Below the pieces are notes generated by a model. It was not told where the DNA came from. It did not search any database and worked only from the letters and a program-made list of their open reading frames with translations. From contig NZ_JACWZZ010000001.1 of the NCBI RefSeq assembly GCF_014698995.1, positions 1,508,501 to 1,572,500 of the forward strand: a stretch of DNA of 64,000 bases. Direction: 5' to 3'. Shown piece after piece: positions 49,817 through 59,064 of this stretch; position 1 is the first letter of the stretch; every line of letters starts with the position of its first letter. This DNA comes from Hymenobacter duratus. Lineage in GTDB: Bacteria; Bacteroidota; Bacteroidia; Cytophagales; Hymenobacteraceae. The position numbers and the translations under genes are program-made.

Positions 49817-51571
49817 TTGGACAACCGCGCGCTGATTCGTGCCTTCCGCCTGACGGCCCAGTTGATGGAGCTGCACGAAGAAAATCCGTTTAAAATCCGG
49901 GCATACGAAGGCACCGCCAACGCGCTGGAACAGCTCAGTGTACCCGTGGCCGATATCGAGCGGCATGGCCTGCCCGACCGCACCGGCCTGAGCAAAACCG
50001 CCGCCGCCAAAGTGGCTGAAATGCTCGATACCGGCTCATTCGACGAATTGACGCGCCTGCTGGCCGCTACGCCGCCTGGCGTGGTAGAACTGCTGAAGGT
50101 GAAAGGCATCGGACCCAAGAAAATCCGCAGCCTGTGGAAGGAGCTAGGCATCGAAGGCCCCGAGCAGCTGCGCGAAGCCGCCCAGAACGACGAGGTGAGC
50201 AAGCTCAAAGGCTTCGGCAAGAAAACCCAGGACGCTATTCTGGCGGCCCTCGAATTCACGGACCAGAGCCGCGGCAAGCTGCTGTATCCGCAGGCCGAAG
50301 AGCTAGCCAACGACCTGCTGGCCCGCCTGCAGGCCGTGGCCGGCGTAGCGCAGGCTGCCGTGGCCGGCGAAGTGCGCCGCCGCCTCGAAACCGTAGAGAA
50401 TGTGACGCTCGTGGCCGCCACTACCCAGCCCGCCACCGTGCACGCGCTGCTCGATACGCTCGATGGCCTGACCGCCGACCCGCGCCGCAGCGGCCCGTTT
50501 GCGTGGCGCGGGTCGGCCACGGCTTCCGGCGTGAAGGTGGAAGTGCTGCTGGTAGCGCCGCCCGATTTCGTGAACCAGCTGCTGCTGCACTCGGCGGCCG
50601 AAGAGCACCTGACCGGCGCCCTAACCGAAGAAAACCGGCCCGGCCAGCCCGCCACGTTGCGCCAGTGGCTGAAGCGCGAGCAGTTTGCCTCCGAACAGGA
50701 CGTGTACCAGCGCGCCGGCCTGCAATACGTGGAGCCCGAGCTGCGCGAAGGCCTCTGGGAGTTGCCGCTGGCCCGCGAAAACAAGCTGCCCCGCCTGCTC
50801 GAAGATGCCGACCTGCGCGGCTCCCTGCACAACCACAGCACCTACTCCGACGGCAGCCACAGCCTGCGCGAAATGGCCACGTTCCTGCGCGACAACGGCT
50901 ACGAGTACCTCGGCATCTGCGACCATTCGCAGGCGGCGCACTACGCCAACGGCCTGCCTCCGGAGCGCGTGCGCCAGCAGCAGCGCGAAATTGATGAGTT
51001 GAACCAGGAGCTGGCGCCGTTTCGCATCTTCAAAGGCATCGAGTCGGATATCCTGTCCGATGGCTCGCTGGACTACCCGCCAACGGTGCTCGAAACCTTC
51101 GATTTTATTGTGGCCTCGGTGCACTCCAACCTGAAAATGGACGAGCGCAAAGCCACCACGCGGGTGCTGCGGGCCATTGAAAACCCATATACAACCATGC
51201 TGGGCCACCCTACGGGGCGCCTGCTGCTGCGGCGCGAAGGCTACCCGCTCGACCACAAAGCCATCATCGACGCCTGCGCCAAGCACAACGTCATCATCGA
51301 AATCAACGCCAACCCCTGGCGCCTCGACCTGGACTGGCGCTGGGTGCACTACGCGCTGGAGCAGGGCGTGAAGCTCAGCATCAACCCCGACGCGCACCAC
51401 ACCAACGGCTACGCCGACATGCGCTATGGCGTGTTTATGGGCCGTAAAGGCGGCCTGACCCGCGACATGACGTTCAACGCCAAAACCGCCGCCGAAGTAG
51501 CCGACTACTTTGCCCGGCGCAAAGCCAATATCAAGCCGCCGCTGGAGTTCCAGGATTCGCTGTTTGGGTAG
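49817..51571 (+). CDS. PolX-type DNA polymerase/PHP nuclease with degenerate polymerase site
   Basis: 584 residues, TTG start at 49817 (MDNRALIRAFRLTAQLMELHEENPFKIRAYE, where PolX proteins begin). HhH regions lie near 95-145. In the polymerase palm, the expected G-S-x-R-R-x-x-E-T-x-G-D-x-D is G184-E-V-R-R-R-L-E-T-V-E-N195-V-T197, so both catalytic aspartates are gone. The third is E242 in VKVEVLL. The C-terminal PHP domain (about 330-575) is intact, with HNHSTYSDG (338-346), CDHS, GIESDIL, SVHS, GHPTGR and NPDAHH. It is probably a nuclease without polymerase activity, used in repair. The next gene starts 9 bases later. Confidence 0.93.
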   Translation: MDNRALIRAFRLTAQLMELHEENPFKIRAYEGTANALEQLSVPVADIERHGLPDRTGLSKTAAAKVAEMLDTGSFDELTRLLAATPPGVVELLKVKGIGPKKIRSLWKELGIEGPEQLREAAQNDEVSKLKGFGKKTQDAILAALEFTDQSRGKLLYPQAEELANDLLARLQAVAGVAQAAVAGEVRRRLETVENVTLVAATTQPATVHALLDTLDGLTADPRRSGPFAWRGSATASGVKVEVLLVAPPDFVNQLLLHSAAEEHLTGALTEENRPGQPATLRQWLKREQFASEQDVYQRAGLQYVEPELREGLWELPLARENKLPRLLEDADLRGSLHNHSTYSDGSHSLREMATFLRDNGYEYLGICDHSQAAHYANGLPPERVRQQQREIDELNQELAPFRIFKGIESDILSDGSLDYPPTVLETFDFIVASVHSNLKMDERKATTRVLRAIENPYTTMLGHPTGRLLLRREGYPLDHKAIIDACAKHNVIIEINANPWRLDLDWRWVHYALEQGVKLSINPDAHHTNGYADMRYGVFMGRKGGLTRDMTFNAKTAAEVADYFARRKANIKPPLEFQDSLFG

Positions 51572-51580
51572 GAGGGAAGC

Positions 51581-52648
51581 ATGAAAATCCTGATTCTGCG
51601 CTTTTCCTCCATCGGCGATATTGTGCTGACTACGCCCGTAGTGCGGGCCGTGAAGCTGCAGGTGCCGGGCGCGGTGGTACATTTCTGCACCAAGCCCGGC
51701 TACCGCGGCATCGTGGCCGCCAACCCCTACATCGATAAGGTGCATTGCCTCACCGGCTCACTGCGGGAGCTGGTGGCCGAATTGAAGGCCGAGCAGTTCG
51801 ATTTCGTAATTGACCTGCACCACAACCTGCGCACCACGCTGCTCAAGGCGCAGTTGGGCGTGAAGTCGGCCAGCTTTGATAAGCTGAACGGCCGCAAGTG
51901 GCTGCTCGTGAATCTGAAAATAAACACGCTGCCCCGCGTCCACATCGTAGACCGGTATCTGGCGGCGGCCGCGCCGCTGGGCGTGAGAAACGATGGCAAA
52001 GGGCTGGATTATTTTATTCCGCCCCAGGACGAAGTAGACCTGGCTACCGCGCTGCCGGCCGGGTTTCAGCGCGGCTACGTGGCCTTTGCCATCGGGGCGC
52101 AGCACGCCACCAAGCGGCTGCCTGTGGAGCGCATCATCGAGCTATGCGGCCTGCTGCGGCGGCCCGTAGTGCTGCTCGGTGGCCCTGAGGATGAGAGTAC
52201 TGGTCACATCATCGAGCTGGCCTTCGGCGCAGGCGCAGCCGGGTCGCCCGCGCCTGCGCCGCTCATCCCCGACAGCCCGTATTACTTCCCTGCTAAGCCC
52301 CTAAGCCCCCAAGCCCCCAAGACCCTTATCTACAACGCCTGCGGCAAATTCAACCTCAACCAATCGGCCTCATTGGTGCGGCAGGCCAGCCTGGTGGTAA
52401 GCCACGATACCGGCCTGATGCACATTGCAGCGGCCTTCCGTAAGGAAATCTTCAGCGTTTGGGGCAACACAGTCCCTGAGTTCGGGATGTACCCGTACCG
52501 CACCGAATTTCGGGTGCTGGAGGTGCAAGGCCTTTCGTGCCGGCCGTGCTCCAAAATCGGCTACGCAAAGTGCCCACAGGGCCATTTCAAGTGCATGCGC
52601 GACATCAAATTCGATTTGGATTTGCCTCAAACGCAGGATGGCCGATAA
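51581..52648 (+). CDS. Glycosyltransferase family 9 with interrupted C-terminal domain
   Basis: 355 residues. GT9 start KILILRFSSIGDIVLTTPVVRAV, LLGGPEDE, and SHDTGLMHIAAAF before the C-terminus. Residues about 216-246 are a Pro/Ala-rich insertion (SPAPAPLIPDSPYYF...) encoded by a CCCCCAAG-repeat stretch, interrupting the usual link between LLGGPEDE and TLIYNACGKFN. The C-x2-C-x7-C-x6-C cluster (CRPCSKIGYAKCPQGHFKC) matches that of the GT9 at 38472. Sugar and acceptor unknown, probably LPS-type. It starts 9 bases after PolX, likely one operon. Confidence 0.9.
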   Translation: MKILILRFSSIGDIVLTTPVVRAVKLQVPGAVVHFCTKPGYRGIVAANPYIDKVHCLTGSLRELVAELKAEQFDFVIDLHHNLRTTLLKAQLGVKSASFDKLNGRKWLLVNLKINTLPRVHIVDRYLAAAAPLGVRNDGKGLDYFIPPQDEVDLATALPAGFQRGYVAFAIGAQHATKRLPVERIIELCGLLRRPVVLLGGPEDESTGHIIELAFGAGAAGSPAPAPLIPDSPYYFPAKPLSPQAPKTLIYNACGKFNLNQSASLVRQASLVVSHDTGLMHIAAAFRKEIFSVWGNTVPEFGMYPYRTEFRVLEVQGLSCRPCSKIGYAKCPQGHFKCMRDIKFDLDLPQTQDGR

Positions 52649-52763
52649 AGGTTTTGAGGAAACGGTGAAAAAAGTGTGAAATGGAAATGGATATGGCTAT
52701 ACTTGCCTATTGATTGGTCAGGCATAATTCTATTTTCACTCCTTTTTCATCACTCTCCTTAAC

Positions 52764-53417
52764 ATGCGCTTTTCTACTCTGGGCTCCCTGTTGGTAGCCT
52801 TTTTTGCCTTGACGCTAACTGCTTGTGGGCCCAATATTTATATGGCCCAGGATTTTCGCTCTTATGTTCCCAAGCATAAAACGGTAGCCGTGCTGCCAGC
52901 CTACGTTACAATGGAGCTTCGCCCGAACCAGGCGAAAAATACCACTCCGGCACAGCGCGTGGAGATGGAAAATAAAAGCGGCGTTGAGTTTCAGGAAAAA
53001 ATTTATTCCTGGCTGCTGCGCCGGGGCCAGCAACGCGGCTATACTGTCCAGTTTCAGGATGTGATGCAGACCAACGCCCGGCTGCGCGAAAGCCAGATTC
53101 CGGCGGCTGAGCTCCGGAGCCACACGCCACAGGAGCTGGCCAAGATTCTGGGCGTAGATGCCGTTCTGACGACCAGCGTACGCACGTCCAAGCCCATGAG
53201 CGACGGTGCCGCCGTAGCCGTCGGCCTGATTGCCGGTGCATGGGGTGCTACCAACCAGGCCAACATCACGGTGAATATTCACGAGGCTGAAGCAGGCAAG
53301 CTGCTCTGGAAATACGACTATGTGGCTGCCGGCTCGGTCTTCACCTCGCCCGAAACGGTAGTTGACGCGCTGATGCGGAATGCATCGAAGAAATTTCCAT
53401 ACACGCCCAAGTCCTGA
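52764..53417 (+). CDS. Lipoprotein resembling the GNA1162/DUF799 family
   Basis: 217 residues with lipobox LTAC (Cys21). HKTVAVLPAYVTMELRP near 37-55, a helical region QRVEMENKSGVEFQEKIYSWLLRRGQ, VDAVLTTSVRTS, and ITVNIHEAEAGKLLWKYDY give the alternating alpha/beta layout seen in DUF799/GNA1162-like lipoproteins. Their role is poorly known (envelope assembly is suggested for some). Single gene, terminator follows. Confidence 0.82.
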   Translation: MRFSTLGSLLVAFFALTLTACGPNIYMAQDFRSYVPKHKTVAVLPAYVTMELRPNQAKNTTPAQRVEMENKSGVEFQEKIYSWLLRRGQQRGYTVQFQDVMQTNARLRESQIPAAELRSHTPQELAKILGVDAVLTTSVRTSKPMSDGAAVAVGLIAGAWGATNQANITVNIHEAEAGKLLWKYDYVAAGSVFTSPETVVDALMRNASKKFPYTPKS

Positions 53418-53448
53418 TCCTGCTTTAAAGGCCTGACCGCCTCTCCGC

Positions 53449-53479
53449 AAAAGCTGCCTGGGTTGCCCAGGCAGCTTTT
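53449..53479 (+). terminator. Intrinsic terminator
   Basis: 14-bp perfect stem (53449-53462 with 53466-53479), TTG loop, and seven Ts. Confidence 0.92.
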
Positions 53480-53657
53480 TTTATGTCTTGGGCCGGCGAG
53501 CAACTGAAAAATGAGTGAGTCGGATACAGCCGTAAACCATATCTTTCCGTTCTGCCTGCCGTTTCTGCCCCTATGCCGGCTTTCCTGCGGTACCCTTCAC
53601 AAAACCGCGTGTGAGCCATATCCGTGCGGCTATCCGGATTTTCTGAACGACGAACTG

Positions 53658-54149
53658 ATGTACAACCTCACCATGCCACAGGCCTATGCTATGCTGGAAG
53701 CTCCCGATAAATCTGTACTGGTAAAAGTGGGTCCGGAGGCACTGCTGGCCGATGTGCAGGCCGGCCGCCACACGTGGGTTGTGGATGAGCCCGTGGAAGT
53801 GGGCGGCCAGGACTGCGGCCCAACGCCGTACGACTTGCTACTTTCGGCGCTGGGGGCCTGCACGGCCATCACGCTGCGCCTCTACGCTACCCAGAAGAAG
53901 TGGCCGCTCGAGGGTATTGAGGTGCGCCTGCGCCACCAGCGCGTGCACGAGCAGGACTGCGAAAAGTGCGAGCAGCCCAGCCACATGCTGGAAGAAGTGC
54001 AGAAAGAGCTTCGCCTGCTAGGGCCCCTTACCGAGGAGCAGCGCCAGCGGCTGGAAGCTATTTCGCAGAAGTGCCCGGTGCAGAAAACACTCATGAGTAG
54101 CCTGCGCATCACCACCACGCTGGCCCCGGCCGATACCGATTTCATGTAG
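53658..54149 (+). CDS. OsmC-family peroxiredoxin-like protein
   Basis: 163 residues from the ATG at 53658; an ATG at 53673 is equally possible, while the longer frame upstream encodes a Cys/Pro-rich leader without family likeness. GPTPYDLLLSALGACTAITLRLYA contains the first redox Cys, and KCPVQKTL near the C-terminus holds the second. OsmC/YhfA-type proteins reduce organic hydroperoxides or bind thiols. Two extra Cys lie in QDCEKCEQP. Convergent with serS. Confidence 0.92.
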   Translation: MYNLTMPQAYAMLEAPDKSVLVKVGPEALLADVQAGRHTWVVDEPVEVGGQDCGPTPYDLLLSALGACTAITLRLYATQKKWPLEGIEVRLRHQRVHEQDCEKCEQPSHMLEEVQKELRLLGPLTEEQRQRLEAISQKCPVQKTLMSSLRITTTLAPADTDFM

Positions 54150-54182
54150 GGAAGGAGGCCGTCAAGCGGCAGTCAGCCTAAA

Positions 54183-54226
54183 AACAGCCGGGCCCGACCA
54201 ACGCATGTTGGCCGGGCCCGGCTGTT
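54183..54226. terminator. Bidirectional hairpin terminator
   Basis: 13-bp outer stem (54183-54195 with 54214-54226) plus an inner CCAAC/GTTGG stem, between the convergent OsmC and serS genes. Confidence 0.88.
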
Positions 54227-54242
54227 CTGAAAAGGCATGTGG

Positions 54243-55517
54243 CTAGCCGATTTTGCTGAACCCACAGTAGGAGTGCAACACTTCTGGCAGATGAATGCCG
54301 TCTTCCTGCTGGTTGTTTTCGAGCAGGGCGGCCACGATGCGGGGCAGGGCCAGCGCCGAGCCGTTGAGCGTGTGCAGCAGCTGCGGTTTGCCGTTTTCGG
54401 GGCGGTAGCGCAGTTTCAGGCGGTTGGCCTGGTAGGTTTCGAAGTTGGATGCTGAGCTTACTTCCAGCCAGCGCTGCTGGGCGGCGCTCCACACTTCCAG
54501 ATCAAAAGTGAGGGCCGAGGTGAAGCCCATGTCGCCGCCGCAGAGGCGCAGCACGCGGTAGGGCAGGCCCAGCTTCTGCAGCAGCCCCTCAATGTGCGCT
54601 ACCATACCTTCCAGCGCCGCGTAGCTGTTCTCCGGCTGCGTAATCTGCACGATTTCCACTTTATCAAACTGGTGCAGGCGGTTGAGGCCGCGCACGTGCG
54701 CGCCCCACGAGCCCGCCTCCCGGCGGAAGCAGGGCGTATAGCCGGTATTCCGGATGGGCAATTGCTCAACGGGCACTATCTCGTCGCGGTACAGGTTGGT
54801 GATGGGAACCTCGGCCGTCGGAATCAGATACAGGTCGTCGGCGGTGGCGTGGTACATCTGGCCTTCCTTGTCGGGCAGCTGGCCGGTGCCGTAGCCGCTG
54901 GCCTCGTTCACCAGAATCGGCGGCTGAATTTCGGTGTAGCCGGCATTGCGGGCCTCGTCCAGGAAAAAGTTGATGAGGGCGCGCTGCAGGCGGGCTCCCT
55001 GGCCTTTGTATACCGGGAAGCCGGCTCCGGTAATCTTGTTGCCCAGCGCGAAATCAATGATGTCGTACTGCTCAATCAGGTCCCAGTGCGGCTTGGCGGC
55101 GGCATACAACTCCGGCTTGCTGCCCACTTCGCGCACTACTTCGTTGTCGTCGGCCGAAAAACCGGCCGGCACGCTGGTATGCGGCAGATTCGGCAGCTTG
55201 TAGAGTGCCTGCTGCAGCTCTTTCTCTACTTCCACCAGCTCTTCGGTGTGCGCTTTGGTGTGCTGCTTGAGCTCGGCGGTGCGGGCTTTCAGGGCCTCGG
55301 CTTCGGCTTTGTTGCCGGCTTTCATGAGGCCGCCAATCTGCCGGGCCAGCTCGTTCGCCTCTGCCTGGGCCGAGTCGTGGGAGGTTTGCAGGTCTTTCCG
55401 CCGCTGGTCGAGCGCCAGAATGGCCTGCACGTCGGCTTCGGCAGTTTTATAATTTCTCTTGGCCAGGCCCGCCAGCACGGCCTCGGTGTGTTCTTTCAGG
55501 ACGGAAACTTGCAGCAT
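54243..55517 (-). CDS. serS: Seryl-tRNA synthetase
   Basis: 424 residues. The N-terminal coiled-coil arm (about 30-110) binds the long variable arm of class II tRNAs. The class II catalytic core follows: motif 2 has FRREAGSWGAHVRGLNRLHQF near 270-290, and motif 3 has GSALALPRIVAALLENNQ. Standard length. It charges serine tRNA and is the synthetase that would be expected to read G73 and a long variable arm, as in the tRNA-like gene at 20242. The TACTTTTG box at 55554-55547 (leftward) may be its -7 element. Confidence 0.97.
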   Translation of the reverse strand: MLQVSVLKEHTEAVLAGLAKRNYKTAEADVQAILALDQRRKDLQTSHDSAQAEANELARQIGGLMKAGNKAEAEALKARTAELKQHTKAHTEELVEVEKELQQALYKLPNLPHTSVPAGFSADDNEVVREVGSKPELYAAAKPHWDLIEQYDIIDFALGNKITGAGFPVYKGQGARLQRALINFFLDEARNAGYTEIQPPILVNEASGYGTGQLPDKEGQMYHATADDLYLIPTAEVPITNLYRDEIVPVEQLPIRNTGYTPCFRREAGSWGAHVRGLNRLHQFDKVEIVQITQPENSYAALEGMVAHIEGLLQKLGLPYRVLRLCGGDMGFTSALTFDLEVWSAAQQRWLEVSSASNFETYQANRLKLRYRPENGKPQLLHTLNGSALALPRIVAALLENNQQEDGIHLPEVLHSYCGFSKIG

Positions 55518-56004
55518 AAAGGCAGAAAACGCAGGGTGTAACAGGGCAAAAGTAGAGTAATGATTTCGCAGATTCTACGGCTGCCGTATATTCAGCCGGT
55601 AAATTATGCTGCCGGCTCCGCCAACTAAATCTTCCCTTCGCTCGTTCTCAAGTCACTCGCTCCAACCACTTTCCGCATTGCCGGACCTGCCAGACAGGAA
55701 TTGGAGCCGAAACAACTACTCCGAAATTCGTAGAATCTGCAAAATCCGTATTCTGGTTTGGCAGTTCGGCCGTATTACGCTAACATTGCGCTAGTAAGCC
55801 GGCTGCTGATGCCGGGCCCGTCGATGAGTTTCATTTGTCCGGCCCGCGGTTATTTTCCAGCACCACCCGCCCATTACCACCCTTTTCGACTCTCTGCCGT
55901 GCTGAATGCCGCTGCTGCGGCTCCCGGGCATTGCCACATTCGCGGCGATGCGCCGCTGTTGGTTGTGCTTCCGCCTGATTTTTCCTCCCCCCCTCATTGC
56001 CCTT
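55518..56004. other. Intergenic region between serS and rho
   Basis: 487 bases with no gene recognised. A 12-base inverted repeat (GCAGATTCTACG at 55568-55579 and its complement at 55729-55740) is seen. The right end is the leader of rho and must carry its promoter; no clear TAnnTTTG box is found. Rho leaders are often autoregulated, but no attenuator structure could be defined by eye. Confidence 0.5.
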
Positions 56005-58161
56005 ATGTACACTATCGAAGAGTTAAAAGACCGTTTGCTTTCTGATCTGAAAGAAATTGCGGAAGAACTCAACGTTGGCAACTTCAAGAAACTAAGCAAG
56101 CAGGATCTGATTTATAAGATTCTCGATCAGCAGGCCATATTGCCCGCCGACAAGCTTCCCCTTAAAGTAAAGCCAGCTGCCAAAACGCGGCTGGAGCCAG
56201 CCTTTTCTGACGTAGCAGCTCCTGTAGCTACTGAAGTTGCGGCTGCGCCGGCCTCCCGGCCCGCAGCGGCCCGGTCGCGCGCGGCCAAAGCGCCGGCCGC
56301 CAAAACTGCTACCATTGCCGAATCGGCTGCTGCGCCAGCTACCGAGTCGCTGGCTGCACCTGCGCCGGCGGCCACAGACGTAGCGGCACCTGTTGCGGCA
56401 CCCGCCGTAGAGGTGGTTGAGCAGGCAGTAGCTGCCGAACGCCCGGTGAAGCCATATCAACGGCCGGAACGCCGGACCCGGGAAAGTACGGGCCGTGGCA
56501 GCCGCATTGCCGGCGCTGCCGAAGAATCGGCCGCAATGGTGCCTGCTCAGGCAGCTGAGCTGACCGCTGCCTCTGACCAGATGGCTGTTCCGGCTCAGGC
56601 CGTTGCTGATGTGGCAGAAACAGCACCCCCGGCGGAAACCGTATCAACTGAAGCCGCCCCAGCCCCCCGTATTTTCCGCCCTGAGCGCCAGGACCTGGCG
56701 CGGCCCCTGCGTGACCAGCCCCGTGAGCGGGAAGGCCGCGACGGCCGCGACCTGCGCAACGGTAGCAGCGACGTGGCCCGTCCAACAGATATTGCGCGCG
56801 ACTTACGTACCGACCAGCCGCCGCGTACGGACCGCCCGGAGCGGGACCCAAACCGCCCGTTGCGCGACCAGCCCCGCACGGACCGCACAGAGCGGGATGG
56901 CCTGCGCCCGGAGCGCGACAGCAACCGCCCCGACCGGGAGCAGCGCCGCGAGGACCGCTACGCCGCCCGGGAGCAGCAGCGGCAGCAGCGCCAGGAAGGC
57001 GCCGGCCAGCAGCAACAGCCTCAGCAGCGTCCCCGCAACGAGTTTGATATTGTGATAGAAGGCGAGGGCACACTGGAAATGATGCCCGACGGTGGCTACG
57101 GTTTCCTGCGCAGCCCGTTCTACAACTACCTTTCCTCGCCCGACGACATTTATGTGGCGCCGCAGCAGGTAAAGCAGTTCTCGCTGAAAGCCGGCGACAC
57201 GGTAAAATGCACCATTCGTCCGCCGCGTGAAGGGGAGAAGTACTTTGCGCTGGTTGGGGTAGAGACCATCAACGGACGGGCTGTGGAAGAAGCCCGTGAC
57301 CGGGTGCCTTTCAGCAGCCTCACGCCGCTTTTCGCGGAGGAGCGCCTGAAGCTTTCCACCAAATCAAGCCAGTACAGCACCCGCATTCTGGACCTGTTTG
57401 CCCCCATTGGCAAAGGCCAGCGGGGCCTGATTGTGGCGCAGCCCAAAACCGGTAAAACGGTGCTGCTGCAGGAAATTGCCAACGCCATCAGCGAAAACCA
57501 TCCTGAGGTGTACCTGATGATTCTGCTGATTGATGAACGCCCGGAAGAAGTAACGGATATGGCCCGCTCGGTGAAAGCCGAAGTGCTCAGCTCCACCTTC
57601 GACGAAACCGCCGACCGCCACGTGAAAATTGCCAGCATTGCGCTGGACAAGGCCAAGCGCCTCGTAGAGTGCGGCCACGACGTTGTGATTCTGCTCGACT
57701 CGATTACGCGTCTGGCGCGGGCCTACAACACCGTGCAGCCCGCTTCCGGCAAGATTCTGTCGGGTGGTGTGGATGCCAATGCGCTGCACAAGCCCAAGCG
57801 TTTCTTCGGGGCGGCCCGCAACGTGGAAAATGGCGGCTCGCTCACCATCATTGCCACTGCCCTCATCGAAACCGGCTCCAAAATGGACGAGGTAATCTTC
57901 GAGGAATTCAAGGGTACCGGCAATATGGAGCTGCAGCTGGACCGCAAGCTGGCCAACAAGCGCATTTTCCCGGCCATCGACGTGCCGGCTTCCGGTACGC
58001 GCCGCGAAGACCTGCTCATGAGCCGCGAGGAGCTGAGCCGCATCTGGGTGCTGCGCAAGTTCATGGCCGACATGACGCCTGCCGAAGCCATGGAGTTCCT
58101 CAAGGACCGCATGAAAGGTACCAAGGACAACAGCGAGTTTCTGCTGGCTATGAACGGCTAG
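56005..58161 (+). CDS. rho: Transcription termination factor Rho with large disordered insert
   Basis: 718 residues from the ATG at 56005 ([40 protein letters not shown]). The Rho N-terminal helical domain (1-45) is followed by a roughly 300-residue disordered insert (50-345), first Ala/Pro/Val-rich, then Arg/Asp/Pro-rich with [15 protein letters not shown] repeats. The cold-shock-type RNA-binding domain begins near 353 ([18 protein letters not shown]). The hexameric ATPase core has Walker [10 protein letters not shown] (from residue 480), [13 protein letters not shown] and [12 protein letters not shown]. coli Rho has 419 residues. Such inserts are known in Bacteroidota Rho and may bind RNA or form condensates. 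Confidence 0.96.
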   Translation: MYTIEELKDRLLSDLKEIAEELNVGNFKKLSKQDLIYKILDQQAILPADKLPLKVKPAAKTRLEPAFSDVAAPVATEVAAAPASRPAAARSRAAKAPAAKTATIAESAAAPATESLAAPAPAATDVAAPVAAPAVEVVEQAVAAERPVKPYQRPERRTRESTGRGSRIAGAAEESAAMVPAQAAELTAASDQMAVPAQAVADVAETAPPAETVSTEAAPAPRIFRPERQDLARPLRDQPREREGRDGRDLRNGSSDVARPTDIARDLRTDQPPRTDRPERDPNRPLRDQPRTDRTERDGLRPERDSNRPDREQRREDRYAAREQQRQQRQEGAGQQQQPQQRPRNEFDIVIEGEGTLEMMPDGGYGFLRSPFYNYLSSPDDIYVAPQQVKQFSLKAGDTVKCTIRPPREGEKYFALVGVETINGRAVEEARDRVPFSSLTPLFAEERLKLSTKSSQYSTRILDLFAPIGKGQRGLIVAQPKTGKTVLLQEIANAISENHPEVYLMILLIDERPEEVTDMARSVKAEVLSSTFDETADRHVKIASIALDKAKRLVECGHDVVILLDSITRLARAYNTVQPASGKILSGGVDANALHKPKRFFGAARNVENGGSLTIIATALIETGSKMDEVIFEEFKGTGNMELQLDRKLANKRIFPAIDVPASGTRREDLLMSREELSRIWVLRKFMADMTPAEAMEFLKDRMKGTKDNSEFLLAMNG

Positions 58162-58181
58162 AAGGCGTTTAAAAATGTAGA

Positions 58182-58282
58182 AAGAACGTCATGCTGAGCT
58201 TGCCGAAGCATCTCTGCCACAGTGCTAATTTTTTGATTAGCCAGTGGTAGAGATGCTTCGGCAAGCTCAGCATGACGTTCTT
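58182..58282. repeat. Palindromic intergenic repeat, copy B
   Basis: 34-bp perfect arms (58182-58215 with 58249-58282), extended by CCAC/GTGG inside. Same arm sequence and CAGTGCTAA loop piece as copy A. It starts 20 bases after the rho stop codon and may stop its transcript. Confidence 0.93.
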
Positions 58283-58324
58283 CTTTAACCGCTTGCGCTT
58301 CATCCAATTCTACAACTCATCCGC

Positions 58325-58984
58325 ATGCCCCCCATCCAATCAACCCCTGACCGTCCCGAACTGCTTTACCTGTTTGATCCGCTCTGCGGCTGGTGCTACG
58401 GCATGAGCCCTGTCATACAGCGGGTGCAGCAGGAGTTTGCGGGGCGGCTGGATGTGTCGGTGCTGTGCGGGGGCATGGTGCTGGGCGAGCAGGCAGGCCC
58501 TATCCGCCACGACTGGCAGTACATCAGTGGGGCGCTGCAGCAGGTGGAGCGGGTTACGGGTGTAGAGTTCGGGGCTGCGTTTCGGGCACTGGGAGAGGAA
58601 GGCAGCTACGTGCAGGACTCGGAGCCGCCCAGCTGGGCTATCAACGTGTTTCGCCAGCTCAACCAGAGTCAGACGGCCCGCTTCGCGCACGACATCCAGG
58701 TAGCCTACTTCCGCGACGGAGCCGACCTGAACGAACCGAAAACCTACCTGCCGCTGGCTACGGCTTACGGTGTTGATGGGGCCGAATTTCTGCACCGCCT
58801 CACCTTGCCGGAGACGGCCCTGGCTACGTGCCAGGAATTCGCGGCCGTGGCGAAAATCGGGGTGCAGGGCTTTCCGACCAGCATTCTGCGGGTTGGAAGC
58901 CAGGGCTACGTACTGGCACGGGGCTACCAGCCCTACGAAACGTTTGCAGAAGGGCTTCGCCAGGCACTGGAACAGGCAGGGTAA
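58325..58984 (+). CDS. DsbA-family thiol oxidoreductase-like protein
   Basis: 219 residues, no signal peptide. C21-G-W-C24 in FDPLCGWCYG is the thioredoxin-fold CxxC, with an inserted helical domain and the cis-Pro loop VQGFPTSIL. This branch (FrnE/2-hydroxychromene-2-carboxylate isomerase-like) acts in the cytosol, unlike secreted DsbA. Physiological partner unknown. Convergent with a lipoprotein gene, with a shared hairpin. Confidence 0.92.
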   Translation: MPPIQSTPDRPELLYLFDPLCGWCYGMSPVIQRVQQEFAGRLDVSVLCGGMVLGEQAGPIRHDWQYISGALQQVERVTGVEFGAAFRALGEEGSYVQDSEPPSWAINVFRQLNQSQTARFAHDIQVAYFRDGADLNEPKTYLPLATAYGVDGAEFLHRLTLPETALATCQEFAAVAKIGVQGFPTSILRVGSQGYVLARGYQPYETFAEGLRQALEQAG

Positions 58985-59007
58985 AACACCGCCATGTTTT
59001 AGAAACC

Positions 59008-59044
59008 AAAAGGCGTCTTCTCCATAGTAGAGAAGACGCCTTTT
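59008..59044. terminator. Bidirectional hairpin terminator
   Basis: 15-bp stem (59008-59022 with 59030-59044) with A- and T-runs, between the DsbA-like gene (+) and a lipoprotein gene (-). Confidence 0.9.
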
Positions 59045-59064
59045 TCGTGGGAGTTTGGCCTTGC

